This document shows positions 28,349 to 37,835 of a stretch of DNA of 64,000 nt, in pieces. The notes beneath the pieces are model-generated. The model was given only the letters and a program-made list of their open reading frames with translations, was not told where the DNA came from and ran no database searches. The stretch covers positions 1-64,000 of the forward strand of contig NZ_CAACVB010000013.1 in the NCBI RefSeq assembly GCF_900659635.1, read 5' to 3'. Numbering within the stretch: the stretch's first letter is position 1; every line of letters begins with the position of its first letter. The DNA is from Actinomadura roseirufa. Its GTDB lineage: Bacteria > Actinomycetota > Actinomycetes > Streptosporangiales > Streptosporangiaceae. Made by a program: the position numbers and the translations under genes.

Positions 28349-29551
28349 ATGGTCGTGCACCGCGGGCGCTGGAGCCTGGAGGACCGGCTGGAAAGGGGCC
28401 TGCGCGAACTGCCCTTCGACGTCCCCGCGGGCACCGCGTCCGTCACGGTCGAGCTGTCCTTCGACGGCGGCGTGATCGACCTCGGCTGCCACGGCCCCGG
28501 CGGCTTCCGCGGCTGGTCGGGCGGCGCGCGCCGTGCCTACACCGTCGCGGCGGACTGGGCCACGCCCGGCTACCTTCCCGGCGAGCCGGAGCCCGGCACC
28601 TGGCACGTGTGGCTCGGGCTGCACCGCGTCCCGCCGGGCGGCGTCCCGTACGAGGTCACGGTGACCACGTCGGCGTCGCCCGTCCCGCGCCCGGACGTCC
28701 CGCCGCCCCCGCCGCGGCCGGACCGCCCGCCCCGCCGTGACCTGCCCGCGCCCGCCGGGCTCCGCTGGCTGGCCGGGGACCTGCACTCCCACACCGTGCA
28801 CAGCGACGGGACGCTCACCGTCCACGAGCTGGCCTGCCTCGCCGCGTCCCAGGGACTGGACTTCCTGGCGGTGACCGACCACAACACCGTCAGCCACCAC
28901 GCCGAGCTGCCCGCCGCCGCCGCGCACGCGGGCGTCGCGCTCGTGCCGGGGCAGGAGGTCACCACCGACCTCGGGCACGCCAACGTGTTCGGCGACACCG
29001 GCTGGGTCGACTTCCGGCGGCCGAGCGCCGACTGGGCCGCGTTCGCCGCGGCGCGCGGCGGCCTGATGTCGATCAACCATCCGCTCAGCGGCGACTGCGC
29101 GTGGCGGCGGCCGCTGCCCGCCGCCGCCCGGCCCCGGTTCGTGGAGATCTGGCACTCCTCCTGGTGGGACCGCCGCTGGGGCGCCCCGCTGGCCTGGACG
29201 GACCTGTGGCTGCCCTGCGGGGCCGTCCCGCTAGGCGGCAGCGACTTCCACGACCCGGCCCAGCACAAGACGCTCGGCGAGCCCACCACGTGGGTGCTCG
29301 CCGAGGACGAGGACGGCGTGCTCGACGCGCTCGCGGCGGGCCGCACGTCCGTCTCGGCGGGCCGGGACGCGCCGGTGCTGCTCCGCGTCGAGGACGACCT
29401 GATCGCCGACGGCGCGGACGGCGCTGTGCTGGTGCGGCCGGACGGCCGCCGCGCCGCGGTCCGCGGCGACCGGGTCCGGTTCCCGGCGGACGGGCCGGGC
29501 ATGTACCGGCTGGAGTCCCACGAGAACGAGGTGCTCGCGTTGTGCGGTTGA
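28349..29551 (+). CDS. CehA/McbA-type PHP-domain metallohydrolase
   Basis: From ATG 28349 the 400-residue protein has an N-terminal beta domain (about 1-135) and a C-terminal PHP domain with the metal motifs GDLHSHTVHSDGTL (about 147-160) and FLAVTDHNT (about 172-180), plus a late GGSDFHD (about 298). PHP enzymes of this group hydrolyse phosphoesters or carbamate-like bonds with two or three metals. GGGAG (28335-28339 region) lies about nine bases before the chosen ATG; in-frame starts at 28286 and 28325 are alternatives. It overlaps the GH38 gene by ten bases, which suggests that both act on the same phosphorylated or substituted mannoside. Confidence 0.75.
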   Translation: MVVHRGRWSLEDRLERGLRELPFDVPAGTASVTVELSFDGGVIDLGCHGPGGFRGWSGGARRAYTVAADWATPGYLPGEPEPGTWHVWLGLHRVPPGGVPYEVTVTTSASPVPRPDVPPPPPRPDRPPRRDLPAPAGLRWLAGDLHSHTVHSDGTLTVHELACLAASQGLDFLAVTDHNTVSHHAELPAAAAHAGVALVPGQEVTTDLGHANVFGDTGWVDFRRPSADWAAFAAARGGLMSINHPLSGDCAWRRPLPAAARPRFVEIWHSSWWDRRWGAPLAWTDLWLPCGAVPLGGSDFHDPAQHKTLGEPTTWVLAEDEDGVLDALAAGRTSVSAGRDAPVLLRVEDDLIADGADGAVLVRPDGRRAAVRGDRVRFPADGPGMYRLESHENEVLALCG

Positions 29552-32301
29552 CCGGCCCGGCCATCGTCGTCGTTCCCCACACCCACTGGGACCGCGAGTG
29601 GTACCTGCCGTTCCAGCGGTTCCGCCTCCGGCTGGTCTCCCTGATGGACGCGGTCGTCGAGGCCATGGAGGCGGACCCGCGCTGGCGGTTCACCCTTGAC
29701 GGCCAGATGGCGGCCGTCGACGACTACCTGGAGGTTCGCCCGGAACGCCGGGACCGGGTCGCCGCGCTCGTCCGCGCCGGGCGCCTCGCCGTCGGCCCCT
29801 GGCAGATCCTCGGCGACGAGTTCCTCTGCTCGGGCGAGACGATCGTCCGCAACCTGGAGCTCGGGCTGCGCCGCGCGGAGGAGCTGGGCGCGGCGATGAT
29901 GGTCGGCTACCTGCCCGATCAGTTCGGGCACTGCGCGCAGATGCCGCAGATCCTCCGGTCCGCCGGCATCGAGCACGCGTGCGTCTGGCGCGGGGTGCCC
30001 GCCCGCGTCCGGTCCCGTTCGTTCGCCTGGGAGGCGCCGGACGGGACGGCCGTGCGCGCCCAGTACCTGGCGGAGGGCGGCTACGGGAACGCGGCGCTGC
30101 TGCTGGAGGACCGCGGCGGGTCGCCCGCAGCCCGCGCGGCCGCGTTCGCGGAGCGGATGCGTCCCTGGTGCGCGGACGGCGCGCCCGTCCTGGCGATGTA
30201 CGGCGCCGACCACACCGCGCCAGCCGCCGATCTAGCCGACCGGGTCGCGGCGCCCGGGACGGACATGCGCCTGGACACCCTCGCCGGGTACTTCGCGGCG
30301 CAGGACCCGTCCACGGAGGGGCTGGTCCGCGTCCGCGGCGAGCTGCGCTCGCACGCCCGCGCCAACCTGCTGCCCGGCGTTCTCTCGGCCAGGATCGGGC
30401 TGAAGCGGCTGCTGGGACGCGCCGAGCGCCGCGTCGAGCGGTACGCCGAGCCGCTGGCCGCGCTCTGGTACGGCGGGGACGCGCGGTTCCACCTCGACCT
30501 GGCGTGGCGGCGGATCATCGAGGCGAGCTGCCACGACTCGGTCACCGGCTGCGGCTCCGACGAGACGGCCGCGCAGGTCGCCGCGCGGACGGCCGAGGCG
30601 GAGCAGCTCGGCCGCGCGGTCTGCGACCTCGTGCTGGCGGAGCGGGCCGCGGCGGTGCCGCTCGGCGGGCACCTGGTGTTCAACCCGTCGCCGGAGCCCC
30701 GCACCGCGCTGACCATTCTGGACGTCCCGGCGGCGGAGGGCGTGGAGCCCCGCCTGGTGACGGGGGAGGGGCGCCCGGTGCCCGTCCAGACGCTGGAGGT
30801 GGCGCCGACCGTGCTGGACGACGCCGTGCACCCCGCGTCCGCGCTGCCCGTCGTGCTGGAGCGGGTGTACGGGCGCGTCCTGTTCGGGCGGGAGATCCGA
30901 GATTGGACGGTCTCTCGCGCCGACCGCACGCTCACGTTCCGCGTCACGGCCCGCTCGGACGCCCCGTTCGACATCGAGGACGTCCGCGCCGCCCTCCATG
31001 GCGCGGACGGCGACTGGCGCGTGCGGATCCTGGCCGACCCGCGCCGCACGGTGGCCGCCATGGTCACCGTCCCCGCCCTGGGCCTGGTCTCCGTCGCCCC
31101 CGCCCCCGCGGGCGAGCGGTCTGACGTGCTCGCCGGGCGACCGGCCGAAGCCGGGCCCCGGGTCCTGGACAACGGGCTGGTGAGGGCGGAGGTGCGCTAC
31201 GACGGCACGTTGGAGGTGCGCACGCCGGACGGTCATCTCCTCAAGGGCGTCGGACGCGTCGTGGACGGCGGCGACCTCGGGGACACGTACAACCACGCGT
31301 CCCCGGCGCACGACCGGCTCATCGCGACGCCGCTGGACATCCGCGTCGACCCGGTCCACCAGGGCCCGCTGGTCGCCGCGCTGGACATCGTCCGGTCCTA
31401 CCGCTGGCCCGCCACCGGCGACCTGCCCGGCGACGCCCGGTCGGCGGACGAGGAGGACGTGACCGTGGCGATGCGCGCCGAACTGCGCGCGGACGAGCCG
31501 TTCCTGCGGCTGCGCGTCACGTTCGACAACCGCTGCGACGACCACTGGGTGCGGCTGCACATGGCGCTCCCGCGCCGCGCCCGCTCGTCGTTCGCCGAGG
31601 GACAGTTCGCGATCACCGAGCGCGGGCGGGCCGCCGAGGGCGGCTTCGGCGAACGGCCCGTCCCCACCTACCCCACGTCCGGGTTCGTGGCGGCCGGCGG
31701 CCTCGCCGTCCTGCTGGAGCACGTCACCGAGTACGAGATCGTCGGCGGCCGGGCGGGCGAGACCGGCGGGGCGGGCGACGAGATCGCCCTGACGCTGCTG
31801 CGCTCGATCGGTCTCCTGTCGCGCGACCGGAACGCCTGCCGCGACCAGCCCGCCGGCCCGGAGACGCCGGTGCCCGGCGCGCAGTGCCGGGGCGAGCGGA
31901 CGGTGGACCTCGCCGTCCTGCCGTACGACGGCGACCGGCCGGGCCTCGAAGTCCTCCGGGCGGCCGAGGCGTTCCGGCACGATCTGCTCACCGCCGCGGG
32001 CCAGGGGCCGGTGGACACGCCCGCGCCGCCCGGCCTGCACGGACTGGAGATCACCGGGCCGGGCGTGGTCATGACCGCGCTGCGGCCCCGGGACGACGGC
32101 CGGGTCGAGGTCCGCGTGACGGCGCAGGGCGACGCGCCCGTCACCGCCGTCCTGCGCGGCCCGTTCACCGGAGCCGTCCGCACCGGCCTCGGTGACCGCC
32201 TCGGTGGCGGGCCCGGCACGCCGCTGGCCGTGCGGTCCGGCACGCTCACGCTGCCGCTGCGCCCTTGGGAGATCGCCACCGTCCGGCTCGACATGCGCTG
32301 A
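29542..32301 (+). CDS. family 38 alpha-mannosidase
   Basis: The 919-residue protein has the GH38 zinc motif PHTHWDREWY (about residues 11-20), the nucleophile segment PDQFGHCAQMPQIL (Asp near 125) and the typical all-helical and beta C-terminal domains. No signal peptide is present, so it should act in the cytoplasm on imported or recycled mannosides or mannosylglycerate-type compounds. Length fits the family. The GTG start lies inside the PHP gene end. No transporter is adjacent. Confidence 0.85.
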   Translation: MRLTGPAIVVVPHTHWDREWYLPFQRFRLRLVSLMDAVVEAMEADPRWRFTLDGQMAAVDDYLEVRPERRDRVAALVRAGRLAVGPWQILGDEFLCSGETIVRNLELGLRRAEELGAAMMVGYLPDQFGHCAQMPQILRSAGIEHACVWRGVPARVRSRSFAWEAPDGTAVRAQYLAEGGYGNAALLLEDRGGSPAARAAAFAERMRPWCADGAPVLAMYGADHTAPAADLADRVAAPGTDMRLDTLAGYFAAQDPSTEGLVRVRGELRSHARANLLPGVLSARIGLKRLLGRAERRVERYAEPLAALWYGGDARFHLDLAWRRIIEASCHDSVTGCGSDETAAQVAARTAEAEQLGRAVCDLVLAERAAAVPLGGHLVFNPSPEPRTALTILDVPAAEGVEPRLVTGEGRPVPVQTLEVAPTVLDDAVHPASALPVVLERVYGRVLFGREIRDWTVSRADRTLTFRVTARSDAPFDIEDVRAALHGADGDWRVRILADPRRTVAAMVTVPALGLVSVAPAPAGERSDVLAGRPAEAGPRVLDNGLVRAEVRYDGTLEVRTPDGHLLKGVGRVVDGGDLGDTYNHASPAHDRLIATPLDIRVDPVHQGPLVAALDIVRSYRWPATGDLPGDARSADEEDVTVAMRAELRADEPFLRLRVTFDNRCDDHWVRLHMALPRRARSSFAEGQFAITERGRAAEGGFGERPVPTYPTSGFVAAGGLAVLLEHVTEYEIVGGRAGETGGAGDEIALTLLRSIGLLSRDRNACRDQPAGPETPVPGAQCRGERTVDLAVLPYDGDRPGLEVLRAAEAFRHDLLTAAGQGPVDTPAPPGLHGLEITGPGVVMTALRPRDDGRVEVRVTAQGDAPVTAVLRGPFTGAVRTGLGDRLGGGPGTPLAVRSGTLTLPLRPWEIATVRLDMR

Positions 32302-32304
32302 CGG

Positions 32305-33072
32305 TCAGCCGGGAGCCGTCCCGGCGGACTGGGTGGCGGCCGCGGCCATCGCGGCGCCCACGATCCCCGCGTTGTTGACCAGCCGCGCCGGCACGATCGG
32401 CGCCCGCACTCCCTCGATCAGCGGAACGAAGTGATGGGCCTTCTTGCTCACCCCGCCGCCGACGATGATCAGGGACGGCGAGACCAGCGCCTCCAGATGC
32501 GCCATGTACTCGCCCAGCTTCTTGGCCCACTTCTCCCAGCCGAGGTCGTGATCCTCGCGCGCCTTGGCCGACGCCCGCTTCTCGGCCTCCTTCCCGCGGA
32601 TCTCCAGGTGCCCGAACTCGGTGTTCGGCACGAGCACCCCGCCGGTGAACAGCGCGCTGCCGATCCCCGTGCCCAGCGTGAGCAGCACGACCGTGCCGGG
32701 GACGTCGCGCCCGGCGCCCAGGCGCATCTCCGCGACACCGGCCGCGTCCGCGTCGTTGAGCACGGTCACCGGCCGCCCCGTCGCCTCCGCGAACAGCGAC
32801 CGCGCGTCCACCCCGATCCAGTGCCGGGACACGTTCGCGGCCGACAGCGTCACCCCGTCGATCACCACCCCGGGGAACGTGACGCCGACCGGCCCGTCCC
32901 AGCTGAAGTGGTCCACGATCCGGCCGATCACCTCCGCGACGGGACCGGGCTCGGCCGGACGCGGCGTCTCCACCCGGAAACGGTCGCGGGTGAACGTCCC
33001 GTCCGACAGATCGACGGGCGCTCCCTTGATGCCCGTCCCGCCGATGTCGATCCCCAGCATCTCCTCGCCCAT
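32305..33072 (-). CDS. ppgK: polyphosphate glucokinase (ROK family)
   Basis: The 255-residue ROK kinase has the phosphate motif DIGGTGIKGA (about 9-18), VLNDADAAG (about 110), the TLGTGIGS loop (about 131-138) and EFGHLEI. The charged helix GKEAEKRASAKAREDHDLGWEKW (key residues K-x2-A-E-K-R) and the length match actinobacterial PpgK, which phosphorylates glucose from polyphosphate or ATP in the cytoplasm. The ROK CxCGxxGC zinc motif is absent, as in PpgK. It faces the GH38 gene tail to tail. Confidence 0.88.
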   Translation of the reverse strand: MGEEMLGIDIGGTGIKGAPVDLSDGTFTRDRFRVETPRPAEPGPVAEVIGRIVDHFSWDGPVGVTFPGVVIDGVTLSAANVSRHWIGVDARSLFAEATGRPVTVLNDADAAGVAEMRLGAGRDVPGTVVLLTLGTGIGSALFTGGVLVPNTEFGHLEIRGKEAEKRASAKAREDHDLGWEKWAKKLGEYMAHLEALVSPSLIIVGGGVSKKAHHFVPLIEGVRAPIVPARLVNNAGIVGAAMAAAATQSAGTAPG

Positions 33073-33130
33073 GACCTTCCTGTGCCCCGATCATGGCCCG
33101 CTAAAGACGATCTCCCGGGACCGGCGGCAC

Positions 33131-33448
33131 TCAGCCCTCGACGGCCTTGAGGCCGATCACTCCGATGAGGATCAGCGCCAGGCAGGCCACCCGGGGCACG
33201 GTGACGCTCTCCCCGAGCACGATCATGCCGGTCACCGCGACGCCCAGCGAGCCGAGGCCCACCCAGACGGCGTACGCCGTCCCCACCGGGAGGTCGCGCA
33301 GGGACAGCGACAGGACGACGACGCTCAGCAGCGCCACCGAGAGGCCGATCAGGCTCGGCCACAGCCGGGTGAACCCGTCCGACTGCTTGAGCGCCGTCGC
33401 CCACACCAGCTCCATGAACGCGGCGATCACGAGAAAGACCCACGGCAT
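33131..33448 (-). CDS. small multidrug resistance protein, Gdx/SugE type
   Basis: The 105-residue protein has four membrane helices and the family Glu in helix 1 (FMELVWATALK, about E13). The W-A-x2-L-K sequence after that Glu and GTAYAVWVG resemble the Gdx (SugE) guanidinium exporters more than EmrE. I chose ATG 33448, which gives the family length. It is 13 bases downstream of the SDR gene on the same strand, so the two form a small operon that faces the TetR gene. No guanidine riboswitch is visible upstream. Confidence 0.8.
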   Translation of the reverse strand: MPWVFLVIAAFMELVWATALKQSDGFTRLWPSLIGLSVALLSVVVLSLSLRDLPVGTAYAVWVGLGSLGVAVTGMIVLGESVTVPRVACLALILIGVIGLKAVEG

Positions 33449-33461
33449 CGTCGTTCTCCCC

Positions 33462-34202
33462 TCAGGCCGCGTATCCGCCGTCGACGGCGATCGACGCCCC
33501 GGTGACATAGGCTCCGCCCGGCCCGGCGAGATGGGCGACCATCGCGGCCACCTCGTCGGGGCGACCGTACCGGCCGAGCGCGGTGAACCCCTTCTCGAAC
33601 TCGGCGTCCGGCGAGCCGTCCGGGTTCATCTCGGTGTCGGTCGACCCCGGGTGCACGACGTTCGCGGTGATCCCGCGCGGCCCGAGGTCGCGGGCCAGGC
33701 CCCGGGTGAGGCCGGTCAGCGCCGACTTGCTCATCGCGTAGAGCGTCCACCCCGGATAGGGGACGCGCTCGGCGAGACTGCTGCCGATGGTGATGATCCG
33801 GCCGCCCTCCCCGAGGTGCCGCGCCGCCGCCTGCGCCGCGACGAACGACGCCCGCACGTGGATCGCGAGGGTCTGGTCGACCTCCTCCAGCGGCACGTCC
33901 TCCAGCGGCCCGTACGGGGCGATCCCGGCGTTGTTCACCAGGACGTCCAGCCGGCCGAACCGCTCCGCCGCGACGTCCACCGCCGCCGCGACGGCCGACG
34001 GGTCGGCCGCGTCGGCGGCGATCGCCGCCCCGCGCCGCCCGGCCGCCTCGATCCCGCGGACGACCTCCGCCGCCCGCTCCGGGGCCCGCACGTAGGTCAC
34101 CGCGACGTCCGCCCCGTCCCGCGCCAGCCGCAGCGCGATCGCCGCGCCGATGCCCCGGCCGCCGCCGGTGACCAGCGCCGCCCGTCCCGTCAGATCCGTC
34201 AT
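33462..34202 (-). CDS. short-chain dehydrogenase/reductase
   Basis: The 246-residue classical SDR has the cofactor motif TGGGRGIG (about 11-18), NNAG (about 90), a Ser in IGSSLAE and the catalytic YAMSK (about 155-159). The GG-RGIG motif followed by Arg suggests NADP preference. Substrate is unknown. It is the first gene of a two-gene operon with the Gdx-type exporter and is divergent from a TetR regulator, so it is probably induced by a toxic compound that TetR senses. Confidence 0.88.
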   Translation of the reverse strand: MTDLTGRAALVTGGGRGIGAAIALRLARDGADVAVTYVRAPERAAEVVRGIEAAGRRGAAIAADAADPSAVAAAVDVAAERFGRLDVLVNNAGIAPYGPLEDVPLEEVDQTLAIHVRASFVAAQAAARHLGEGGRIITIGSSLAERVPYPGWTLYAMSKSALTGLTRGLARDLGPRGITANVVHPGSTDTEMNPDGSPDAEFEKGFTALGRYGRPDEVAAMVAHLAGPGGAYVTGASIAVDGGYAA

Positions 34203-34220
34203 CGCCGTCCCCGCTCTAAT

Positions 34221-34263
34221 CGGAAAAGATTCCGGTTACAGAGGTTAACCGGAGAATTCTCCG
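34221..34263. promoter_or_regulatory. two CGGA-N6-TCCG operators for the TetR regulator
   Basis: The divergent gap holds two inverted repeats of the same form: CGGAAAAGATTCCG (34221-34234) and CGGAGAATTCTCCG (34250-34263). Their centres are 29 bases apart. The second is a perfect palindrome that extends to 16 bases (34249-34264). They are placed to repress both the SDR-exporter operon and tetR. Confidence 0.6.
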
Positions 34264-34338
34264 GATACAACCCGGGATGGCCGGGCGCGCTCCGTCCGCC
34301 CCGGTACGCTGCCGGGAACGCCGAGACAGGAGGACGGG

Positions 34339-34935
34339 ATGCGGGAGCTGCCGGTCACCGGGCGCCCGCCCGCCGAACGCGCGGACGCGGCGCTCAACCG
34401 CCGCCGCATCCTGCGGGCCGCCGCGGAGCTGATCGACACCCGCGGCGTCGAGGCGGTGTCCATGGACGAGGTCGCCCGCGCCGCCGGCGTCGGCGTCGGC
34501 ACCGTCTACCGCCGCTTCGGCGACCGGGCCCGGCTCGTCTACGCCGTGATCGACGACCGCGAGCGGGAGTTCCAGGCCGCGTTCATCCAGGGCCCGCCGC
34601 CGCTCGGGCCGGGCGCCCCGCCCCTCGTCCGGCTCCGCGCCTTCCTGCACGCCCTGGCCGACCGCACCGAGGCCCAGGCCGACCTGCTGCTCATGGCCGA
34701 GTCCGGCCCGCCCGACGCCCGGTTCCGCGACGGCTCGTACGGCCTCTACCACCGGCACCTGGCGATGCTCATCGGCCGCACCGCCCCCGCCGCCGACGCC
34801 CCCTACCTCGCCGACGCCCTGCTGGCCCCGCTCGCCGCCAACCTCTTCCTGCACCAGCGCCGCGTCCGGGCCATGCCGCTGGAGCGGATCAAGGCGGGCC
34901 TGGACGCCCTGCTGGCCGGGCTCGGCGCCCCGTGA
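34339..34935 (+). CDS. TetR-family repressor
   Basis: The 198-residue protein has a TetR helix-turn-helix (about residues 20-65; VSMDEVARAAGVGVGTVYRRFGDRARLVYAV) and a helical ligand domain. CAGGAGG lies just before ATG 34339. It is divergent from the SDR and Gdx-type genes and should bind the two CGGA-N6-TCCG sites in the gap. Confidence 0.9.
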   Translation: MRELPVTGRPPAERADAALNRRRILRAAAELIDTRGVEAVSMDEVARAAGVGVGTVYRRFGDRARLVYAVIDDREREFQAAFIQGPPPLGPGAPPLVRLRAFLHALADRTEAQADLLLMAESGPPDARFRDGSYGLYHRHLAMLIGRTAPAADAPYLADALLAPLAANLFLHQRRVRAMPLERIKAGLDALLAGLGAP

Positions 34936-35012
34936 CGTCCGAGGGGTGAAAGATCGGGATCGGTCCGGTGAAAGCCCTTATGGGAACGGCCCCGTCCCGG
35001 CACACTAGGGGC

Positions 35013-36416
35013 GTGAGCGACTTCGATGTGCTGGTCCTGGGGTCGGGTCCCGGCGGGCAGCGGGCGGCCATCGCCGCCGCCAAGCTCGGCCGGCGGGTCG
35101 CCATCGTCGACCGCCGCGAGATGATCGGCGGCGTCTGCATCAACACCGGGACGATCCCGTCCAAGACGCTGCGCGAGGCGGTCCTGTACCTGACGGGCCT
35201 CAACCAGCGCGAGCTGTACGGGCAGAGCTACCGGGTCAAGGACGAGATCACCGTCGCCGACCTCGGCCTGCGCACCCAGCACGTCATCGGCCGCGAGGTC
35301 GACGTCATCCGCAGCCAGCTCGCCCGCAACCACGTCACCGTGCTGACCGGCGCGGGCAGGTTCGTCGACCCGAACACCATCGCCGTCACCGGCGGCGGCG
35401 ACCGCGAGCGCCGCGTCACCGCCGACCGCGTCGTCATCGCCACCGGCACCAGCCCCGCCCGCCCGGACACCGTGGAGTTCGACGACCGCACCGTCATCGA
35501 CTCCGACGGGATCATCCACCTCGACCGCATCCCCGAGACCATGGTCGTCGTCGGCGCCGGAGTGATCGGCATCGAGTACGCCTCGATGTTCGCCGCGCTC
35601 GGCACCAAGGTCACCGTGGTCGAGCGGCGCGAGCGGATGCTCGAGTTCTGCGACCTGGAGATCATCGAGGCGCTCAAGTACCACCTGCGCGACCTCGCGG
35701 TCACCTTCCGGTTCGGCGAGACCGTCGCGTCCGTCGAGCGGATGGACGGCGGCGCGATCACCGTCCTGGAGAGCGGCAAGCGCATCCCCGCCGACACCGT
35801 GATGTACTCCGCCGGCCGCCAGGGCATGACGGCGGAGCTGGGCCTGGAGGCCGCCGGCCTCGGCGCCGACCACCGCGGCCGGATCAAGGTCGACGCGAAC
35901 TACCGCACCGCGGTCCCGCACGTCTACGCCGTCGGCGACGTGATCGGCTTCCCCTCGCTCGCCGCGACCTCCATGGAGCAGGGCCGCCTCGCCGCCCACC
36001 ACGCCTGCGGCGAACCCGTCGCCGAGATCCACGAGCTGCAGCCGATCGGGATCTACACCATCCCCGAGATCAGCTTCGTCGGCCGCACCGAGGACGCGCT
36101 CACCGAGGCCAAGATCCCCTTTGAGGTCGGCGTGTCCCGCTACCGCGAGCTCGCCCGCGGCCAGATCATCGGCGACTCCTACGGCATGCTCAAGCTGCTG
36201 GTCTCCCCGGAGGACCGCTCACTGCTGGGCGTGCACGTCTTCGGCACCGGCGCCACCGAGCTCGTCCACATAGGGCAGACGGTCATGGGCTGCGGCGGCA
36301 CGGTCGACTACCTGGTCAACGCGGTGTTCAACTACCCGACGTTGGCCGAGTCCTACAAGGTCGCAGCGCTCGACGCCATGAACAAGATGCGGCACATCGC
36401 CCGCCTCACCGGCTGA
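35013..36416 (+). CDS. sthA: Si-specific NAD(P)+ transhydrogenase, soluble
   Basis: The 467-residue flavoprotein has the FAD motif [17 protein letters not shown] (about 9-25), [14 protein letters not shown] (only one of the two redox Cys of related disulfide reductases remains, as in SthA), the NAD motif [13 protein letters not shown] and the [14 protein letters not shown] site. It transfers hydride between NADPH and NAD+ in the cytoplasm. I chose GTG 35013: a -10-like CACACT (35001-35006) ends six bases upstream, which fits a leaderless mRNA, and the conserved domain starts there. ATG 34980 upstream is less likely. Confidence 0.9.
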   Translation: MSDFDVLVLGSGPGGQRAAIAAAKLGRRVAIVDRREMIGGVCINTGTIPSKTLREAVLYLTGLNQRELYGQSYRVKDEITVADLGLRTQHVIGREVDVIRSQLARNHVTVLTGAGRFVDPNTIAVTGGGDRERRVTADRVVIATGTSPARPDTVEFDDRTVIDSDGIIHLDRIPETMVVVGAGVIGIEYASMFAALGTKVTVVERRERMLEFCDLEIIEALKYHLRDLAVTFRFGETVASVERMDGGAITVLESGKRIPADTVMYSAGRQGMTAELGLEAAGLGADHRGRIKVDANYRTAVPHVYAVGDVIGFPSLAATSMEQGRLAAHHACGEPVAEIHELQPIGIYTIPEISFVGRTEDALTEAKIPFEVGVSRYRELARGQIIGDSYGMLKLLVSPEDRSLLGVHVFGTGATELVHIGQTVMGCGGTVDYLVNAVFNYPTLAESYKVAALDAMNKMRHIARLTG

Positions 36417-36417
36417 C

Positions 36418-36837
36418 TCAGGACGGCCAGAGCAGGTTCTCCAGCTCAGCGTCGATGTCGATGAACTCCGACTCCTGCCCGGCCGGCACCGCCTGGTAGG
36501 TGCGGTGCAGGAAGTCGGCCAGCGGCGACAGCGGCACCTCGAACAGGGCGTTGCCGAACGGGGACGAAAGGGCGATGTTCAGCGAGGTGTCGTCGTCCGG
36601 CGCGGTGGGCCAGACCTCGACGTCCCCGTCCCCGACCTTCCGCACGATGCCGACGGTGAGAAGCTCACGGGCGAAGATCCACTCAACCGGCTCGTCGTCG
36701 CCGACGTAGAACGCCATCCTGATCGCGTACGGGTCGTCCGCCGCGTACTCCAGCCCGGCCAGCAGGGGAACGGTCGTGCGGTCGGGGACGACGAGGCGGA
36801 GGCCAAGCTCGGCTGAGACGGTGGTGCTGCTGTCCAT
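36418..36837 (-). CDS. ssgB: SsgA-like protein, SsgB type (sporulation septum regulator)
   Basis: The 139-residue protein matches the SALP family over its length: LRLVVPD near the start, DPYAIRMAFYVGDDEPVEWIFAREL in the middle, GDGDVEVWP and IALSSPFG, and a C-terminal acidic DIDAELENLL. SsgB recruits FtsZ to future division sites in aerial hyphae. I chose ATG 36837, with AAGGA six bases upstream; ATG 36843 would leave no spacing. It is convergent with sthA. Its presence marks the host as a sporulating actinomycete. Confidence 0.88.
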   Translation of the reverse strand: MDSSTTVSAELGLRLVVPDRTTVPLLAGLEYAADDPYAIRMAFYVGDDEPVEWIFARELLTVGIVRKVGDGDVEVWPTAPDDDTSLNIALSSPFGNALFEVPLSPLADFLHRTYQAVPAGQESEFIDIDAELENLLWPS

Positions 36838-37136
36838 GGCCATTCCTTCATACGTCGGTACCGCTGGCTCGCGGGCGTTCCGGTGGATGCTTCTCTTCCC
36901 CCTCACGGATGTCCCCGCGATCTATGACGCCTAACTGCCGGAACTCGGCCGAACATTCCGCCGCCCCGGCCCATTGTGATCCATCTCACTCTGGCAAAAC
37001 CATCCCCTGACCTGCGCAAAAGCGGATCTTTCCGGAGGATACGCGTGCCAACGGCGGGTCCCATGTGTCACGATCCAGGGGATAGCTGGAACGCTCCAGA
37101 TGGTCGCCGCCCGACGTCCTGGCTTAGGGTAAAACC

Positions 37137-37565
37137 GTGGCAATAAATCATGAAAAGGATGCCCCGCCCGACAAGGAGCCCGGTCCCTTCCACCGGTTCC
37201 GCGAGCGCGTCCGCCGAAACGCGGTCCTGAACACCGCCTGGCGCGCCGGCGTCTTCACCGTCGGCGCGGCCGTCCTCGTGGGCGGTCTGATCATGATGGT
37301 CACCCCCGGCCCGGGCCTCGTCGCGATCGTCCTCGGCCTGGCGATCCTCGCGACGGAGTTCACCTGGGCCAAGCGCGCCCTCCACCGCGCCAAGGACGCC
37401 GCCGAACGCGCCAAGAACAAGGCCCTCGACCCCCGCAAGAAGGCCCGCAACAGCCTCCTGGCCCTGGCCGGCGCCGCCCTGGCCACCGCCGCCGTGGTCG
37501 CCTACCTCGTCCTGTACGGCCTGGTCCTGCCCTGGAACATCGAAGACCCCACCTTCTGGAACTGA
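37137..37565 (+). CDS. small membrane protein, TIGR02611/PGPGW type
   Basis: The 142-residue protein has a basic N-terminus, a hydrophobic pair of segments with the TPGPGLVAIVLGLAILATEF motif (about 58-77) typical of the PGPGW family, a basic helix (RALHRAKDAAERAKNKAL) and a last membrane segment (about 105-128). Function is unknown. A -10 element TAGGGT (37125-37130) ends six bases before GTG 37137, so it is probably translated from a leaderless mRNA. Confidence 0.8.
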   Translation: MAINHEKDAPPDKEPGPFHRFRERVRRNAVLNTAWRAGVFTVGAAVLVGGLIMMVTPGPGLVAIVLGLAILATEFTWAKRALHRAKDAAERAKNKALDPRKKARNSLLALAGAALATAAVVAYLVLYGLVLPWNIEDPTFWN

Positions 37566-37662
37566 CCCACGCCCCGTCCGCCCCCTATTCCAGGGCGCGA
37601 ACACCCGCCGACATGCGCTAGAGTTTCCGAAGTCGGAACGCCCCACACGGCGGACCGCGCAG

Positions 37663-37734
37663 GGGCGATTAGCTCAGTGGGAGAGCGCTTCGTTCACACC
37701 GAAGAGGCCACTGGTTCGAACCCAGTATCGCCCA
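37663..37734 (+). tRNA. tRNA-Val (anticodon CAC), attachment-site tRNA
   Basis: The 72-base cloverleaf has acceptor GGGCGAT/ATCGCCC, anticodon stem CTTCG/CGAAG around loop TTCACAC, and a TTCGAAC T-loop. From the anticodon loop to beyond its 3' end it is identical to a second copy at 46156-46203, so it is the insertion target of the 8.5-kb element and was rebuilt intact by the element's own end. Confidence 0.95.
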
Positions 37735-37740
37735 CCCCCA
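37693..37740. repeat. attL, 48-bp direct repeat overlapping tRNA-Val
   Basis: The 48 bases from the anticodon loop (TTCACACC...) to six bases past the tRNA 3' end (...CCCACCCCCA) recur without mismatch at 46156-46203. The integrase gene starts the element right beside it. Confidence 0.9.
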
Positions 37741-37835
37741 GAAACGCCAGGTCAGAGGCCCTTTCCGATCGCCGGAAGCGGCCTCTTTCGCGTTGTGGTG
37801 CGTGCCCCGTGCGTCGAACCTGACCAACTGCCTGA

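Noticed and set aside
33449-33461. Guanidine riboswitch upstream of the Gdx-type exporter gene
   Set aside because: The gap to the SDR gene is only 13 bases, and the SDR leader shows TetR-type palindromes but no riboswitch fold I could recognise.
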